A stretch of DNA of 64,000 nucleotides, taken from NCBI RefSeq assembly GCF_000517625.1, contig NZ_CP007055.1:248001-312000 (forward strand), given 5' to 3'. Source of the DNA: Halostagnicola larsenii XH-48. Its GTDB lineage: Archaea > Halobacteriota > Halobacteria > Halobacteriales > Natrialbaceae. Shown piece by piece: positions 1-9,414 of the stretch. The notes beneath the pieces were generated by a model. The model was given only the letters and a program-made list of their open reading frames with translations, did not search any database and was not told the DNA's origin. A program made the translations under genes and the position numbers. The stretch's first letter is position 1. Each line of letters begins with the position of its first letter.

Positions 1-1
1 G

Positions 2-2410
2 ATAGACTCGAGCGTCGACGGTCTCGGACAACACCTCGGTGCGCGCCTCTATCCGTTCGCCTACTTCAAGGCCGGCTGGGATCGCACGCAGCTGACTCGA
101 ACCCCCGATCAACACGATTTCGAGGAGGTGATCGACGTCAAGCACACGGAGGTGCTCGCCAACGACGCGATATTCGACGTTCAGAACGATGTATTCGGAA
201 CACAGGATCCGTACGCCGATCGAACGATGCGGCCCGGATACGTCTGTATGGCTACGCAGATCGGAGATGACCTCGCGAGTAGCGGCAGTTCCAACGGATC
301 AGATTCGATAATCGACCGGGACGCCGTCGACATCGATACCGATACCGACGAAGTCGAAAACGAAACGTCGATCGACAGCGTCGAAGACCAACTTTGTGAC
401 GGGGGCGAAGTACAGGAGTGGCTCTTTGGGGACAACGCCACGGGCGAACTCCCCGAAATGCCGGAGCTATCCGAGCTACTCGTCGACGGGCTCGGAGAGA
501 CGAACGTGATGGATGGCAGGCAGGAAGTTCCCCTCGAGGATGTCGCACAAGCAGCACACATGGAGTACTCCACCGAAGAAGCTCAAGACATTGTCGGATG
601 GATGGAAGATCAAACGACCGACGAAATGGCGGCGGGGAATATTGCAGCCGAAACAGATATCGACGACGCCGATCTCCCGGACGGAGACGACGAATACGAT
701 CGGAGCGTTCGAGATATCGTCGAGGAACTCTATCAGATCGACCTCGAGCGCGACGCTGATTCAATCTACGTCTCCGGGGGACTGCCTCCAACCGATTCCC
801 CCGATGACCGAGAGAATTACACCAAAGCAGACGATACGACCGTCGTCGATACCGTCTCGGAAATCTCTGTCGGCCACGAAACGTTCGAAGACGGGAACGC
901 GAGCGATCGAACGCTTCACGAAGTGAGTGTCGCGGCCGACCTCCAACTCGAGCGGACCCAGACCTGGGAGTCCGATGATCCCGAAAACGTGACGCCGGCG
1001 ACGAAAACGATCAGTGCCGACCGAACAGTGTCGCTCACAGCGGATATCGATATCGACGGTGAGTACGAGTTCTATCGGCAGGGAGAGTACTACGACCGCG
1101 AGGAGTTCCCGGTCGAGGATCGACCTCTCGAACGCGATTACGAGTCAGGATACACTGACGACGATGTTTGGCGAGACAACTTCGAAGAAGGGTTCGAATT
1201 GGGGATCACCGAGTTAACGACGGCGGAGTCATCCGACGACGTGCGTAACGATTTCGCCGCCGAGATCGAATCGCTCGAGGGCGAGACGATCTCGTCGACG
1301 GAAACGCTCGAAGATACCATCGAAGACGGCCTGGTAGCGGGCGATTCGACACATACTGTCGAATTCGACGATCTCAAACCGGATTCGGGGGACGACCTCC
1401 TCGAGGAGGTTCGAACCGACCTGGCGGAGACCCATTCCGAGTTCCTCGAGACGATCGACGAGGCGCCCTTCGAGGTCGAACGAACCGAGCTGATGGAGAC
1501 ACCGACGCCGCCAGAGCGAGCGATCGACCACATTCAAGCCGAACACGAAGACGACTTCGTCTACAACGATCTCGAGGGAGAGACGTACGAAACGCCGGCA
1601 GCGGAGGCGACTGCACAGGTTCGGAAGGCGTACTTCGATCGGATCTACTACTGGCTCGAACTCGTCGCAGAGCCCTACGAAGCACAGCTAGACGAGACGG
1701 GTGACTACGTCGACGATGCCGGTGGGAGTGGCGTGGATGCCCTCGACGACGTACTCGCGTTCACGCAGAACGCGATGAACGCCGACGTGGACTACGATCC
1801 AGACGATCTCGAGGGATCGCCGGTGCTCGAGGATGCGCAGTTCGAAGTCGCCGGATCGCCGACGTATCTCACCGCCGAGAACATTAGTCAGGACAGAGAT
1901 CCAGCGATACGCCCAGCTGGGGACACGATCACTGATGTCGATGGCGAAACCGAACACGCATCGCTGGCGATTCACACCGACAACCGTGTCGGGTGGCCCG
2001 GCGTGCCGCTAATCCCGTATCCACCGACGTTCTATCTCGGGCAACTCAATAGCTGGAACGTCGACGTTCGTGGCGAGTACGCCCGCTTCGAAGTGAGCGC
2101 GACTGTTGGCGACGCCTCGAGTACCGGCCGACTTTCGTTCGTGCGTGAAAACCAACCGATCGAACTGACGCTCGAGGATGGAAGCAATGTCACCGTCGGT
2201 TCGAACGAACCGATCGACTTCGATAGCTCCACGGAGGTTATCGTGATGATGCCTGGCGGAGTGATGGCAAGTGGTGGGGTGCCTTCTGTTGCGGACATTG
2301 GTGGAACTATCAATGATGGAATTGAACATTGTTCCCAAACTTGGAACTTTGTGGGACCAGATTATAATTCGGATAGTGTTAATGAGTTAGAATGCCATCC
2401 AGAAAACTAG
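2..2410 (+). CDS. Large secreted/pilus-associated haloarchaeal protein, 5' end missing (DUF7286-like)
   Basis: The reading frame is open from base 2, so the gene begins before the window; about 802 residues are visible. The protein is very acidic and Asp/Glu-rich with no recognisable enzyme motif. I recall this composition and length from haloarchaeal DUF7286 proteins, which sit in type IV pilus-like (PilB/PilC) gene clusters, but the upstream neighbours that would confirm this lie outside the window. A late segment with VGWPGVPLIPYPP is the only notable Pro-rich stretch. The last 40 or so codons (from about 2280) switch to AT-rich DNA and contain two Cys residues, unlike the rest. It ends 10 bp from the oppositely oriented lipoprotein gene. 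Family call moderate; existence of the gene certain. Confidence 0.6.
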   Translation: MDSSVDGLGQHLGARLYPFAYFKAGWDRTQLTRTPDQHDFEEVIDVKHTEVLANDAIFDVQNDVFGTQDPYADRTMRPGYVCMATQIGDDLASSGSSNGSDSIIDRDAVDIDTDTDEVENETSIDSVEDQLCDGGEVQEWLFGDNATGELPEMPELSELLVDGLGETNVMDGRQEVPLEDVAQAAHMEYSTEEAQDIVGWMEDQTTDEMAAGNIAAETDIDDADLPDGDDEYDRSVRDIVEELYQIDLERDADSIYVSGGLPPTDSPDDRENYTKADDTTVVDTVSEISVGHETFEDGNASDRTLHEVSVAADLQLERTQTWESDDPENVTPATKTISADRTVSLTADIDIDGEYEFYRQGEYYDREEFPVEDRPLERDYESGYTDDDVWRDNFEEGFELGITELTTAESSDDVRNDFAAEIESLEGETISSTETLEDTIEDGLVAGDSTHTVEFDDLKPDSGDDLLEEVRTDLAETHSEFLETIDEAPFEVERTELMETPTPPERAIDHIQAEHEDDFVYNDLEGETYETPAAEATAQVRKAYFDRIYYWLELVAEPYEAQLDETGDYVDDAGGSGVDALDDVLAFTQNAMNADVDYDPDDLEGSPVLEDAQFEVAGSPTYLTAENISQDRDPAIRPAGDTITDVDGETEHASLAIHTDNRVGWPGVPLIPYPPTFYLGQLNSWNVDVRGEYARFEVSATVGDASSTGRLSFVRENQPIELTLEDGSNVTVGSNEPIDFDSSTEVIVMMPGGVMASGGVPSVADIGGTINDGIEHCSQTWNFVGPDYNSDSVNELECHPEN

Positions 2411-2419
2411 CATTTCATG

Positions 2420-3670
2420 TTATTCGTAAAACACAACTGTATTATCTGAGTTATCAGCATATAGGATAGCATCTTCAAGGATAATTGGGCCAACTGGTAT
2501 CCCTGATAATGATGACTCTATTTCCCATTTCTTCTCATTTGTATTAATATCTATTGCATTAATATGCCCTGGTGAATTTATAGTGCCAGAACTCCAGACA
2601 TATAGAACCTCATCTGAGATTATCATTCTCCATCCTGTCATTCTGTTCAAAATATTCTTGTCCCAGTCCGAAATCTGTTCTCCAGTATCTATATCTAGTA
2701 CTGGTATTTCTGGTAATTCTGTAGGAATGTATGCCCTTCCCGCATGAACTGTTGGTTGACTAGGTCTAGTATTCTTTTCCAAAAAATCATTTAGTATCTC
2801 TACATCACCCGTTTCCGTATCAATTGAAATAACATTCATATAATTCACAGTATATATCGATGAATCAATAATGCGAATATCTGGTGCACCTCCACGAATT
2901 TCCTGAATCATTTGGGTCCATAGTTGGTCCCCTGTTCTTTTTTCGTAACCTTCTAACTGGAAGTCTTCCTCATCCTGTCGTGTTGCAAGAATTATTTTCT
3001 CATCGGTAATCGATAGAGTTTCAACCTCAGCAGATGCTTCAATTTCCAGAATCTCTTTACCAGATTCTTCATCAATTCCATATACATATTCACCCGTTCG
3101 ACCATAGATCGTCTTATCATGGATACGTAAATTGAACAACGTATCATGGCCGCTTTCCCAGAGTTCTTCTCCGCTATGTTCTAACGCTTCAACACCATTA
3201 CCGGAGACGTATACTGCAGTATCTGAAACAGCTGGTGTAAAGGCTGAATTTGGTTCTCCGCGGGTATCGTCCCAATCAGTCGGATGATGGTTCCATAGCA
3301 CATCACCAGTTTGGATATCTATTCCTCGATATTCGCCCCCACGCTCACCAACAAAGACAGTACCATTTGCTACAACTGGAATTGTGGGACTGTTCTCTAG
3401 TTCCACTGACCACTCCTGCTCAGGCTTGCTATCAGGACCACTGTTCGGTGCAACCGCGGTGTTCGCTGCATCGTAGTGAGCCATCGGCCAGACTCCGTAT
3501 TCACCAGTATCCCCCTCATCGAATCCGTCCGGGGTTTCTCCATCTGTTTCATTTCCGTCGTCACCGTTCTCACTGTCACTCGTACATCCCGCAATCGTTG
3601 CAATCCCTGCCGTCGTCCCGGCACAGGCAAGCAACCAGCGACGTCGCGTCCGCATTTGTTGGACATCCAT
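2420..3670 (-). CDS. Tat-exported lipoprotein with PQQ-like beta-propeller
   Basis: A 416-residue protein. The N-terminus has a twin-arginine run (residues 9-11) followed by a hydrophobic stretch and a lipobox IAGC with Cys29, so a lipid-anchored extracellular protein exported by Tat is expected. An Asp/Glu linker (about residues 30-55) precedes a propeller with at least six blade motifs such as DIQTGDVLW, DEESGKE, EKRTGDQLW and DTETGDV, the pattern of PQQ-binding-like (WD-like) beta-propellers. Such proteins usually act as scaffolds or sensors; no ligand can be named. An alternative start is Met6. The propeller half is strikingly AT-rich (around 40% GC by eye at 2461-2520) while the signal-peptide end is GC-rich, suggesting a foreign domain joined to a native export signal. 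Confidence 0.85.
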   Translation of the reverse strand: MDVQQMRTRRRWLLACAGTTAGIATIAGCTSDSENGDDGNETDGETPDGFDEGDTGEYGVWPMAHYDAANTAVAPNSGPDSKPEQEWSVELENSPTIPVVANGTVFVGERGGEYRGIDIQTGDVLWNHHPTDWDDTRGEPNSAFTPAVSDTAVYVSGNGVEALEHSGEELWESGHDTLFNLRIHDKTIYGRTGEYVYGIDEESGKEILEIEASAEVETLSITDEKIILATRQDEEDFQLEGYEKRTGDQLWTQMIQEIRGGAPDIRIIDSSIYTVNYMNVISIDTETGDVEILNDFLEKNTRPSQPTVHAGRAYIPTELPEIPVLDIDTGEQISDWDKNILNRMTGWRMIISDEVLYVWSSGTINSPGHINAIDINTNEKKWEIESSLSGIPVGPIILEDAILYADNSDNTVVFYE

Positions 3671-4024
3671 AATGTCTCTCTAATTTTAACTAGTTCACAT
3701 AATCTTTCCGATCTGATTGTATAATTTGGCCTCGAGTCAGTGAGACTATCTCCGTAGAATTTAGGCAGCGTTAGAGTGAACAACCTCGTAGGATTCGAAT
3801 TGACTCGAGAACTCCGACTAAATATCCCGTCAAATACGTGGGCATGTCAGTAGTTACTTGGTCAGGTTACTTTTGTACTTCCTCGAGAAGAATGCCGTAA
3901 CTGAGTGGGGTGTATCGAACGCCTGCTCGTAGGCTAGTCACTCTTCTAGTAGTTCACGAAAAATGAAACCGATAATATCGGTGTTTTTGAAAGTTGAAAA
4001 GCCAGCTACTGAACGTAGAACCGT
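3671..4024. other. Intergenic gap between lipoprotein and cold shock gene
   Basis: No gene is visible in these 354 bases. It should hold the promoter of the leftward lipoprotein gene and the 3' end of the leftward cold shock transcript. The only clear structure is a short perfect hairpin next to T/A runs, listed separately. Confidence 0.5.
3968..3982. terminator. Hairpin with flanking A/T runs
   Basis: ACCGAT, a 3-base loop and ATCGGT form a perfect 6-bp stem. On the minus strand it is followed by a T-rich run (TTTCATTTTT), on the plus strand by GTTTTTG. It lies 43 bases past the stop of the cold shock gene, so it could end that transcript; the symmetry would allow action in both directions. 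Confidence 0.45.
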
Positions 4025-4219
4025 TTATAGACGGGTGACGTTGGTCGCGCGGGGACCTTTCGGTGCCTGTTCGATGTCGAATTCGATATCTGTGCCTTCT
4101 TCGAGGTCCGGGCCGCCAACGTCTTCCATGTGGAAGAACACGTCGTCGTCCGCGTCGTCTGTCTCGATGAAACCGTAACCGCCTGTGTCGTTGAAGAAAT
4201 CAACGTTGCCTTTCGCCAT
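4025..4219 (-). CDS. cspA: Cold shock protein (CspA family)
   Basis: A 64-residue single cold-shock (OB-fold) domain, the full normal length. RNP1-like GYGFIET (residues 14-20) and RNP2-like DVFFHMED (residues 26-33) are the nucleic-acid-binding strands. Members bind single-stranded RNA/DNA and act as RNA chaperones in the cytoplasm. The ATG at 4219 was chosen because the CSD begins directly after MAKG and a TATA element sits 27-33 bases upstream, giving a leaderless or nearly leaderless mRNA. Upstream in-frame extension to 4384 is Ser/Arg-rich and not plausible. Confidence 0.95.
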   Translation of the reverse strand: MAKGNVDFFNDTGGYGFIETDDADDDVFFHMEDVGGPDLEEGTDIEFDIEQAPKGPRATNVTRL

Positions 4220-4524
4220 TACGACTATACCAAACGGCACCATCCGTATAACAGTTGCGTTACAGTCTTTCTCTCGAGACTGGGATATAGACTGCTCGTA
4301 GCGCTCGAAAAACGGGGATACATGCGCATAAATCTCGAACTCGAGATGTCCTACTCCGCTGATGGTACTGCTCTCAGCGAGCATAGAAATACGCTGCTCA
4401 CTCTGCGTTCATCTCGCTGTCCTCCGTCGACCATCGCAAACGAATACCCTGATATGCGTGAAAGCTTCTACTGGTACAGCTCGAATAGTATCGCTTACGT
4501 CTCTCGACTGGATAGCCAACGAGC
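4220..4524. other. Divergent promoter region, otherwise empty
   Basis: These 305 bases lie between the divergent cold shock and transporter genes. Apart from the TATA box noted for the cold shock gene I see no gene or repeat. Confidence 0.5.
4246..4252 (-). promoter_or_regulatory. TATA box of the cold shock gene
   Basis: On the minus strand the sequence reads GTTATAC, centred 30 bases before the ATG at 4219, the spacing expected for a haloarchaeal leaderless promoter. Confidence 0.55.
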
Positions 4525-5247
4525 ATGACAGCGACTCGAGCCACACCGTCGATCGCGCACGTGGCCTTGATCGGCCTTTTCGTCACCGCGCTGGTGACGG
4601 CCCAGTTGACCGCGTCGAAGATTCTCGCGTTCGAACTCCCGTTCGCCGTTCCGATCGCCGGAGCGGAGCTCTTGCTCCCCGGTGCGGCGCTTGCGTACGC
4701 GCTGACGTTCCTCGCGAGTGACTGTTATGCCGAACTTTACGGCCGGAAAGCCGCCCAGATCGTCGTCAACGTCGCGTTCGCGATGAACTTCGTCGTTCTG
4801 TTGCTGGTCTGGTCGACGATCGCCGCTCCGACGTCGGTAACATCGCCGGTCGGAGGAGGTGAGTTCGCGGCAGTTCTCGGCCCCGCAGCGAACATCGTCG
4901 CCGGGAGTCTGGTCGCGTATCTCGTGAGTCAAAACTGGGACGTAATCGTCTTCCACCGAATCCGAGAGTACACCGACGGCGAACGGCTCTGGCTTCGAAA
5001 CATTGGGTCGACCGCGAGCAGCCAGGCGATCGATACCATTATTTTCGTCTCGATTGCCTTCGACATTGCCCCTCGAGTCTTCGGCATCGGGACCGCGCTC
5101 CCGCTCGAGGCCGTGCTCGGACTAATGATCGGACAATACCTGCTCAAGTTGTTGATTGCGATCGTCGATACGCCGTTCGTGTACGCCATCGTCGCACTTG
5201 CACGCTCTCTCGATGACGATGAACTCGAGGAGCCGGCGTCGACGTAG
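4525..5247 (+). CDS. Queuosine/archaeosine precursor transporter (VUT/YhhQ family)
   Basis: A 240-residue integral membrane protein with about six hydrophobic segments, the length of the VUT/YhhQ (COG1738) family. The early TAQLTASKI segment and the ASDCYAELYGRKAA motif around residue 65-78 are family hallmarks, as is ASSQAIDTIIF later on. Bacterial YhhQ imports preQ0/preQ1; in archaea the same precursor feeds archaeosine in tRNA, so uptake of a deazaguanine base is the likely role (inference). The charged tail DDDELEEP is cytoplasmic. It stands alone, followed 79 bases later by a peptidase gene. Confidence 0.88.
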   Translation: MTATRATPSIAHVALIGLFVTALVTAQLTASKILAFELPFAVPIAGAELLLPGAALAYALTFLASDCYAELYGRKAAQIVVNVAFAMNFVVLLLVWSTIAAPTSVTSPVGGGEFAAVLGPAANIVAGSLVAYLVSQNWDVIVFHRIREYTDGERLWLRNIGSTASSQAIDTIIFVSIAFDIAPRVFGIGTALPLEAVLGLMIGQYLLKLLIAIVDTPFVYAIVALARSLDDDELEEPAST

Positions 5248-5326
5248 GCCGCTCTTTTCGACGTCGTCGTGTTCACTGATTCGGGTCGATCCGTACGGTT
5301 TAGTGATACCCGGTCAATCCACGGCT

Positions 5327-6424
5327 ATGGACGAACGCGTACGCGAACACGCCGAGGTGCTGGTCGACTGGAGCGCTCGAGTCGAAGCGGGCGACGATGT
5401 CGTCGTCTCCGTCGGACCCGACGCTCACGAGTTAGCCGTTGCAGTTGCCGAAAAACTCGGAGAGCGAGGGGCGAACCTCTGTACGACCTACAGCTCCGGC
5501 GAGATCGAGCGAGCGTACCTTCGGGCGCACGACGAGGAGTTCGACGACGGCGCGGACCACGAACTGGCACTGTTCGAGAACGCCGACGTGTATCTCTCGC
5601 TCGGCGGCGCTCGAAACACGAGCGCAACCGCGGATGTCCCGAGCGAGACGCGACAGGCACAGCGACGGGCACGCCAGGACGTTCGCGAGGCTCGATTCGA
5701 TACCCGCTGGGTGTCGACGGTTCATCCTACGCGGTCGCTCGCACAGCAGGCGAACATGTCCTACGAGGAGTATCAGGAGTTCGCCTACGACGCGATCTCC
5801 CGCGATTGGGAGTCTCTGGCCGACGAGATGGGGAATTTGAAAGAGCTTCTCGACGAAGGCGAGGAAGTTCGACTCGTCTCGAGCGGGACCGACCTGACGA
5901 TGCGTATCGACGATCGAACGGCGGTCAACAGCGCGGCGTCGGTCGCCTACGATTCGCACAACCTGCCCAGTGGCGAGGTGTTCACGGCCCCGTACGCGAC
6001 AGACGGAACGGTCACATTCGACGTTCCGATGACGTTGAACGGGGAAACCGTCCGAGATGTTCGTCTCGAGTTTTCGGACGGCGAAGTCGTCGATCACGCC
6101 GCCGAACAGGGGGCGGATGTCGTCGACGAGATTCTCGAGACCGACGACGGTGCCAGTCGACTGGGCGAACTCGGGATCGGAATGAACCGCGGTATCGACC
6201 GGTATACGGACAACATCCTCTTCGACGAGAAGATGGGAGATACGGTCCACCTCGCGGTTGGCCGGGCGTACGACGCCTGCCTTCCGGTCGGGGAGTCCGG
6301 CAACGAATCGGCGGTCCACGTCGACATGATCACCGACGTCAGCGAGGATTCCAGGCTCGAGATCGACGGCGAGGTCGTCCAGCGAAACGGACTGTTCCGC
6401 TGGGAGAACGGATTTTCCGAGTAA
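5327..6424 (+). CDS. Aminopeptidase, M29 (thermophilic aminopeptidase) family
   Basis: A 365-residue cytoplasmic metallopeptidase of the AmpT/AmpS (M29) family. Signs are the SGEVFTAP segment (around residue 215, containing a metal-ligand Glu in the family) and the C-terminal block ELGIGMN...NILFDEKMGDTVHLAVGRAY (from about residue 280), which carries the conserved Glu and His. ATG at 5327 is used because the family N-terminus (MDERVREHAEVLVDWS) starts there; an in-frame extension to 5156 overlaps the transporter gene and is Arg-rich. A second, more divergent relative lies at 23206-24162. Confidence 0.92.
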   Translation: MDERVREHAEVLVDWSARVEAGDDVVVSVGPDAHELAVAVAEKLGERGANLCTTYSSGEIERAYLRAHDEEFDDGADHELALFENADVYLSLGGARNTSATADVPSETRQAQRRARQDVREARFDTRWVSTVHPTRSLAQQANMSYEEYQEFAYDAISRDWESLADEMGNLKELLDEGEEVRLVSSGTDLTMRIDDRTAVNSAASVAYDSHNLPSGEVFTAPYATDGTVTFDVPMTLNGETVRDVRLEFSDGEVVDHAAEQGADVVDEILETDDGASRLGELGIGMNRGIDRYTDNILFDEKMGDTVHLAVGRAYDACLPVGESGNESAVHVDMITDVSEDSRLEIDGEVVQRNGLFRWENGFSE

Positions 6425-6875
6425 CGGATCTCGTGTGTCGACCGATTTCGGACTGACTCGGCCACGTGGTTCGTCCGAGGGTACGTCTGGCTGGGCTACC
6501 GGTGCGCCTCTGAAATCAGCGTGTATTACTGTCTTAACGGTGTTTAACCGCGGCCAACTGTTGGACGCTGATAATAAACGAGTTCATAGTAATACCCGAA
6601 ACGCACCTTCCACCGCACACCGCCTGACCGGTGGCGGTCAGTAACCGGTGGGACGGCCGTCTCGTCGATGTCTCGTCCCGCGTTCGACAGTTGTCTGCCC
6701 GCCCCGCCGGAGGCGGCATGTATCCGGCATCCCTGTTGATTACGTCTCGTAGTCACTCGTGAGTGCAGCCAATGGCGGCGTTCGATCGGAGTACCAGCAC
6801 GATCACTGCTCCGTCTGGCCGCTCCGTGTCCCCTATCGTTATCGGGTTCTGGATCCAACTTTCGGATAGAACTCG
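6425..6875. other. Intergenic gap with one short hairpin
   Basis: No gene with haloarchaeal codon pattern is seen in these 451 bases. At 6624-6641 CTGACCG, GTGG and CGGTCAG form a perfect 7-bp hairpin, partly overlapping a direct repeat of ACCGGT. Purpose unknown; it could be an operator or part of a small RNA. Confidence 0.4.
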
Positions 6876-7490
6876 ATGCGAGACGCGCTCCGTGCCGGGA
6901 TCGCCGTCTACAACGATGGCGAGGTTCACGCCGCACACGACGCCTGGGAAAGCCGCTGGCTCGATCTCGAGTCCGGAACCGACGACGAGCGGTTGCTTCA
7001 CGGGTTGATCCAGTTCACCGCAGCGGTCTACCACGCCCAGAACGGCAACTGGGAGGGAACGATCGGACTGGCAGAGAGTGCAGGCGCGTATCTAGCGGGG
7101 CTTCCAGAGCGATATCGGGGAGTCGACCTCGAGACAGTTCGAACGTTTCTCGCGGCACTCGCGGCCGATCCGGAACGTATCGAGCGGCGGCCACCGCCCA
7201 ACCTCGTTTACGAGGGAGCAGTGGCGCGGCTCGCGGACCTCGACCCCGAGGCGCTCGCCGTCGCAGCACCCGTCCTCGCTGCGGAGTGGGGGTACGACGA
7301 GGCGCCCCTCGAGCGGGCGAGTTCGTACGCGCTGTCCGATCTCGAGGCCGGTCGGGACGACAGTCGGTTCATCTCGCTCCTGTACGATTTCGTTCGAGAC
7401 GACGAAAACCGCGCCATCGTCTACCAGCGTCTCTCCGGTCACGTCGAACGCCGGGCAGCGAAGGAATCCGACGTCGAGGGGCTGTTCTAA
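6876..7490 (+). CDS. DUF309 domain protein
   Basis: 204 residues. The N-terminal half has the DUF309 pattern: HAAHDAWESRW (about residues 18-28) followed by LLHGLIQFTAAVYH and NWEG, an all-helical domain with conserved His, Trp and Glu resembling metal-site residues. Function of the family is not established. The remaining 100 residues are a haloarchaeal helical extension without motifs. The ATG at 6876 starts directly with the domain. It faces the small acidic gene at 7509-7850. Confidence 0.85.
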   Translation: MRDALRAGIAVYNDGEVHAAHDAWESRWLDLESGTDDERLLHGLIQFTAAVYHAQNGNWEGTIGLAESAGAYLAGLPERYRGVDLETVRTFLAALAADPERIERRPPPNLVYEGAVARLADLDPEALAVAAPVLAAEWGYDEAPLERASSYALSDLEAGRDDSRFISLLYDFVRDDENRAIVYQRLSGHVERRAAKESDVEGLF

Positions 7491-7508
7491 CGATCCGGTC
7501 CGTTTTCC

Positions 7509-7850
7509 TTACTCGTCTGGCTCGTCTTCCATCCATCGACACGTCTCCGCGAGCAGGTCACGAAGCGTCCGGGCGTCCTCGAGGGTGAGCTCGACGTCCG
7601 CGTGGCCCGTCGCGTGGTCGCCTGCCATCGCGTCGATCGTCACGAGAAGGTGGCCGTCTTCGGCTGGTTGGACCGCCACGTCGGCGCGATCTGGATACTC
7701 ACGGGGGCCGCCGATCTCGAGGTCGTACTCGCCTCGCGTGACGCCGAACTGGATCCGCCCGGGATTCGACAGATCGAACGAGTCCGTCGCATCGCCGTCG
7801 TCGTTCATGCTCGAGGGTTCACGGTCTCGAGACATAGGTGTATTCGTCAA
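7509..7850 (-). CDS. Conserved acidic haloarchaeal protein, function unknown
   Basis: Up to 113 residues, strongly acidic, single small domain (GRIQFGVTRGEYDLEIGG ... ELTLEDARTLRDLLAETCRWMED) that looks like a small alpha/beta fold with a C-terminal helix. I do not recognise a named family. The start is uncertain: ATGs lie at 7850, 7835 and 7808 and the first 25 residues are low-complexity. It is convergent with the DUF309 gene, 18 bases between stops, and 52 bases from the azf stop. Confidence 0.7.
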   Translation of the reverse strand: MTNTPMSRDREPSSMNDDGDATDSFDLSNPGRIQFGVTRGEYDLEIGGPREYPDRADVAVQPAEDGHLLVTIDAMAGDHATGHADVELTLEDARTLRDLLAETCRWMEDEPDE

Positions 7851-7901
7851 TTGTGCGCACTGAAATGCTGGATCACCGCGGCGATGTCGTTTCTCGCGGG
7901 T

Positions 7902-8645
7902 CTAATCGTGCTCCGCGGAGTTGTCCTGTGGCTCGTAGTCGAGGACCTCTTGAGCGCGCTCTAAGGAGTAGTATTTCCGGTCGTTGTCGGAGATTCCGTA
8001 GACGATTTCGTAGCCGTAGTCGGCCTGGATACACCGGTCGAAGAGGTGTGCACAGTCGCGGTAGGAGAGCCACATCGCCTGTCCGCGCTCGTAATCGATC
8101 GGCGGGTGGCCTTCGGTGAGGTTTCCGATCCGAACCGAGATAACGGACAGGTCGTGTTCGTCGTGATAATACCGACCGAGGGTTTCGCCGGCGGCTTTCG
8201 AGACGCCATAGAGGTTGGTCGGGCGGGGAAGTTCCGTGCCGTCGAGCAAGAATTCGTCGTGGGGCCGGTACATGTCGGGCGTTCGTTCGTCGGTTTCGTA
8301 GGCCCCGACCGCGTGGTTCGAGGAGGCAAAGACGACCTTTTCGACGCCGGTCTCGACGGCGGCCTGGTAAACCGTCCGCGTGCCGTCGATGTTGTTCGTC
8401 AGCACGCTGCTCCAGGGTGCTTCGGGACGCGGATCGCCGGCCAGGTGGACGACGACGTCGATCTCGTCCATCGCCTCTCGAACCGCCTCGTCGTCGGTGA
8501 TATCGGCGACGACGAACTCCCCTGGAAGGTCCTCGGTCGGTGGGTCGCGATCGAGCAAGCGCCACTCGTACGCGTCGGCGAGGTCGCCCAGGACCGCCTG
8601 CCCGACGCGCCCGGACGCCCCCGTTAACAGGACGGACTGTGCCAT
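7902..8645 (-). CDS. azf: NAD-dependent glucose-6-phosphate dehydrogenase (Azf type, extended SDR)
   Basis: A 247-residue extended short-chain dehydrogenase. TGASGRVG (from residue 8) is the Rossmann dinucleotide-binding turn; VVVHLAGDPRPEAPW and the catalytic pair in NLYGVSKAAGE (Tyr-x3-Lys) are clear. The whole sequence, including SSNHAVGAYET, RGQAMWLSYRD and YGISDNDRKYYS, matches what I remember of the Haloferax volcanii archaeal zwischenferment, which oxidises glucose-6-phosphate with NAD+ to start the oxidative pentose phosphate pathway in haloarchaea. ATG 8645 is preferred over an in-frame GTG at 8681 because the Rossmann fold begins seven residues in. Confidence 0.92.
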   Translation of the reverse strand: MAQSVLLTGASGRVGQAVLGDLADAYEWRLLDRDPPTEDLPGEFVVADITDDEAVREAMDEIDVVVHLAGDPRPEAPWSSVLTNNIDGTRTVYQAAVETGVEKVVFASSNHAVGAYETDERTPDMYRPHDEFLLDGTELPRPTNLYGVSKAAGETLGRYYHDEHDLSVISVRIGNLTEGHPPIDYERGQAMWLSYRDCAHLFDRCIQADYGYEIVYGISDNDRKYYSLERAQEVLDYEPQDNSAEHD

Positions 8646-8811
8646 TCGTTTGGTGTGAAACACAGCGTCGATAAGTACCATGCGATTTTGCTTTCGGAGA
8701 TGACTTCAGCGTCTCACCCTCCGAACCTCCGAACTACCGTCGCCGCTCGCCGATTGTCTACTGTCAGCGCCCATCGGAACGTCCTTCCTCTCGGCCCTCG
8801 AGACACACCGT

Positions 8812-9225
8812 ATGACCGCCGAGGACGAAACCGACTCGAGTCCGGGTACGAAGTCGCACACGGGGGCTGAGCCGAGAGCGCCGAGTGACCCCGAAGCCGC
8901 CTGTTTCGAGGCGGGTATCAAGTTCGGTTCGCTGTACCACCAGTTCGCCGGGACGCCGGTGTCGCCCGATAGCGCTCCGAGTCTCGCGCAAGCGATGGAG
9001 GAATCGATCGAGAACCAACCCCACTGTCGGGATGTCACCGTCGAGGTCCAGACCGACGTACTCGAGGCGGCGCTCGCCGAGTCGACTGCGGACTACACCG
9101 AACTGACCGGGCGCTTTCTCGAGGTCGAAATCGTCGTCGACTACGAGGGCTGTACCGTCGTGACTCGCATGGAGATGGAAGACGGCTATCCGCTGATGGC
9201 CCTCGAGTCGGTTCGCGAGCGCTGA
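8812..9225 (+). CDS. mptD: Archaeal dihydroneopterin aldolase (MptD family)
   Basis: 137 residues. After a 28-residue disordered acidic leader the sequence FEAGIKFGSLYHQFAGTPVSP matches the archaeal MptD/DUF372 signature FEAGI-LGA-YHQF-GTPVSP, and the end VVTRMEMEDGYPLMALE matches the family's C-terminus. MptD cleaves 7,8-dihydroneopterin to 6-hydroxymethyl-dihydropterin in archaeal tetrahydrofolate/methanopterin-type cofactor synthesis. The Tyr/His/Glu residues of the active site appear present. Stands alone; haloarchaea need it for folate-type cofactors. Confidence 0.85.
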   Translation: MTAEDETDSSPGTKSHTGAEPRAPSDPEAACFEAGIKFGSLYHQFAGTPVSPDSAPSLAQAMEESIENQPHCRDVTVEVQTDVLEAALAESTADYTELTGRFLEVEIVVDYEGCTVVTRMEMEDGYPLMALESVRER

Positions 9226-9414
9226 TTCCGGGACGCTGCAACGACTGCCGGACCTGCAACGCCTGCTGACTCGTGTTATCGGACCACCGACCGACTGCTG
9301 TCATCGAATCTTCGACTGGCGAAGTAGGGCCACGACGTTCGTTTCGAAACGACCGCGCTATTTCGACGGTACCGGATTTCTTTCCCCGGATTTCACTTTC
9401 ACTTTCGGGCTATC

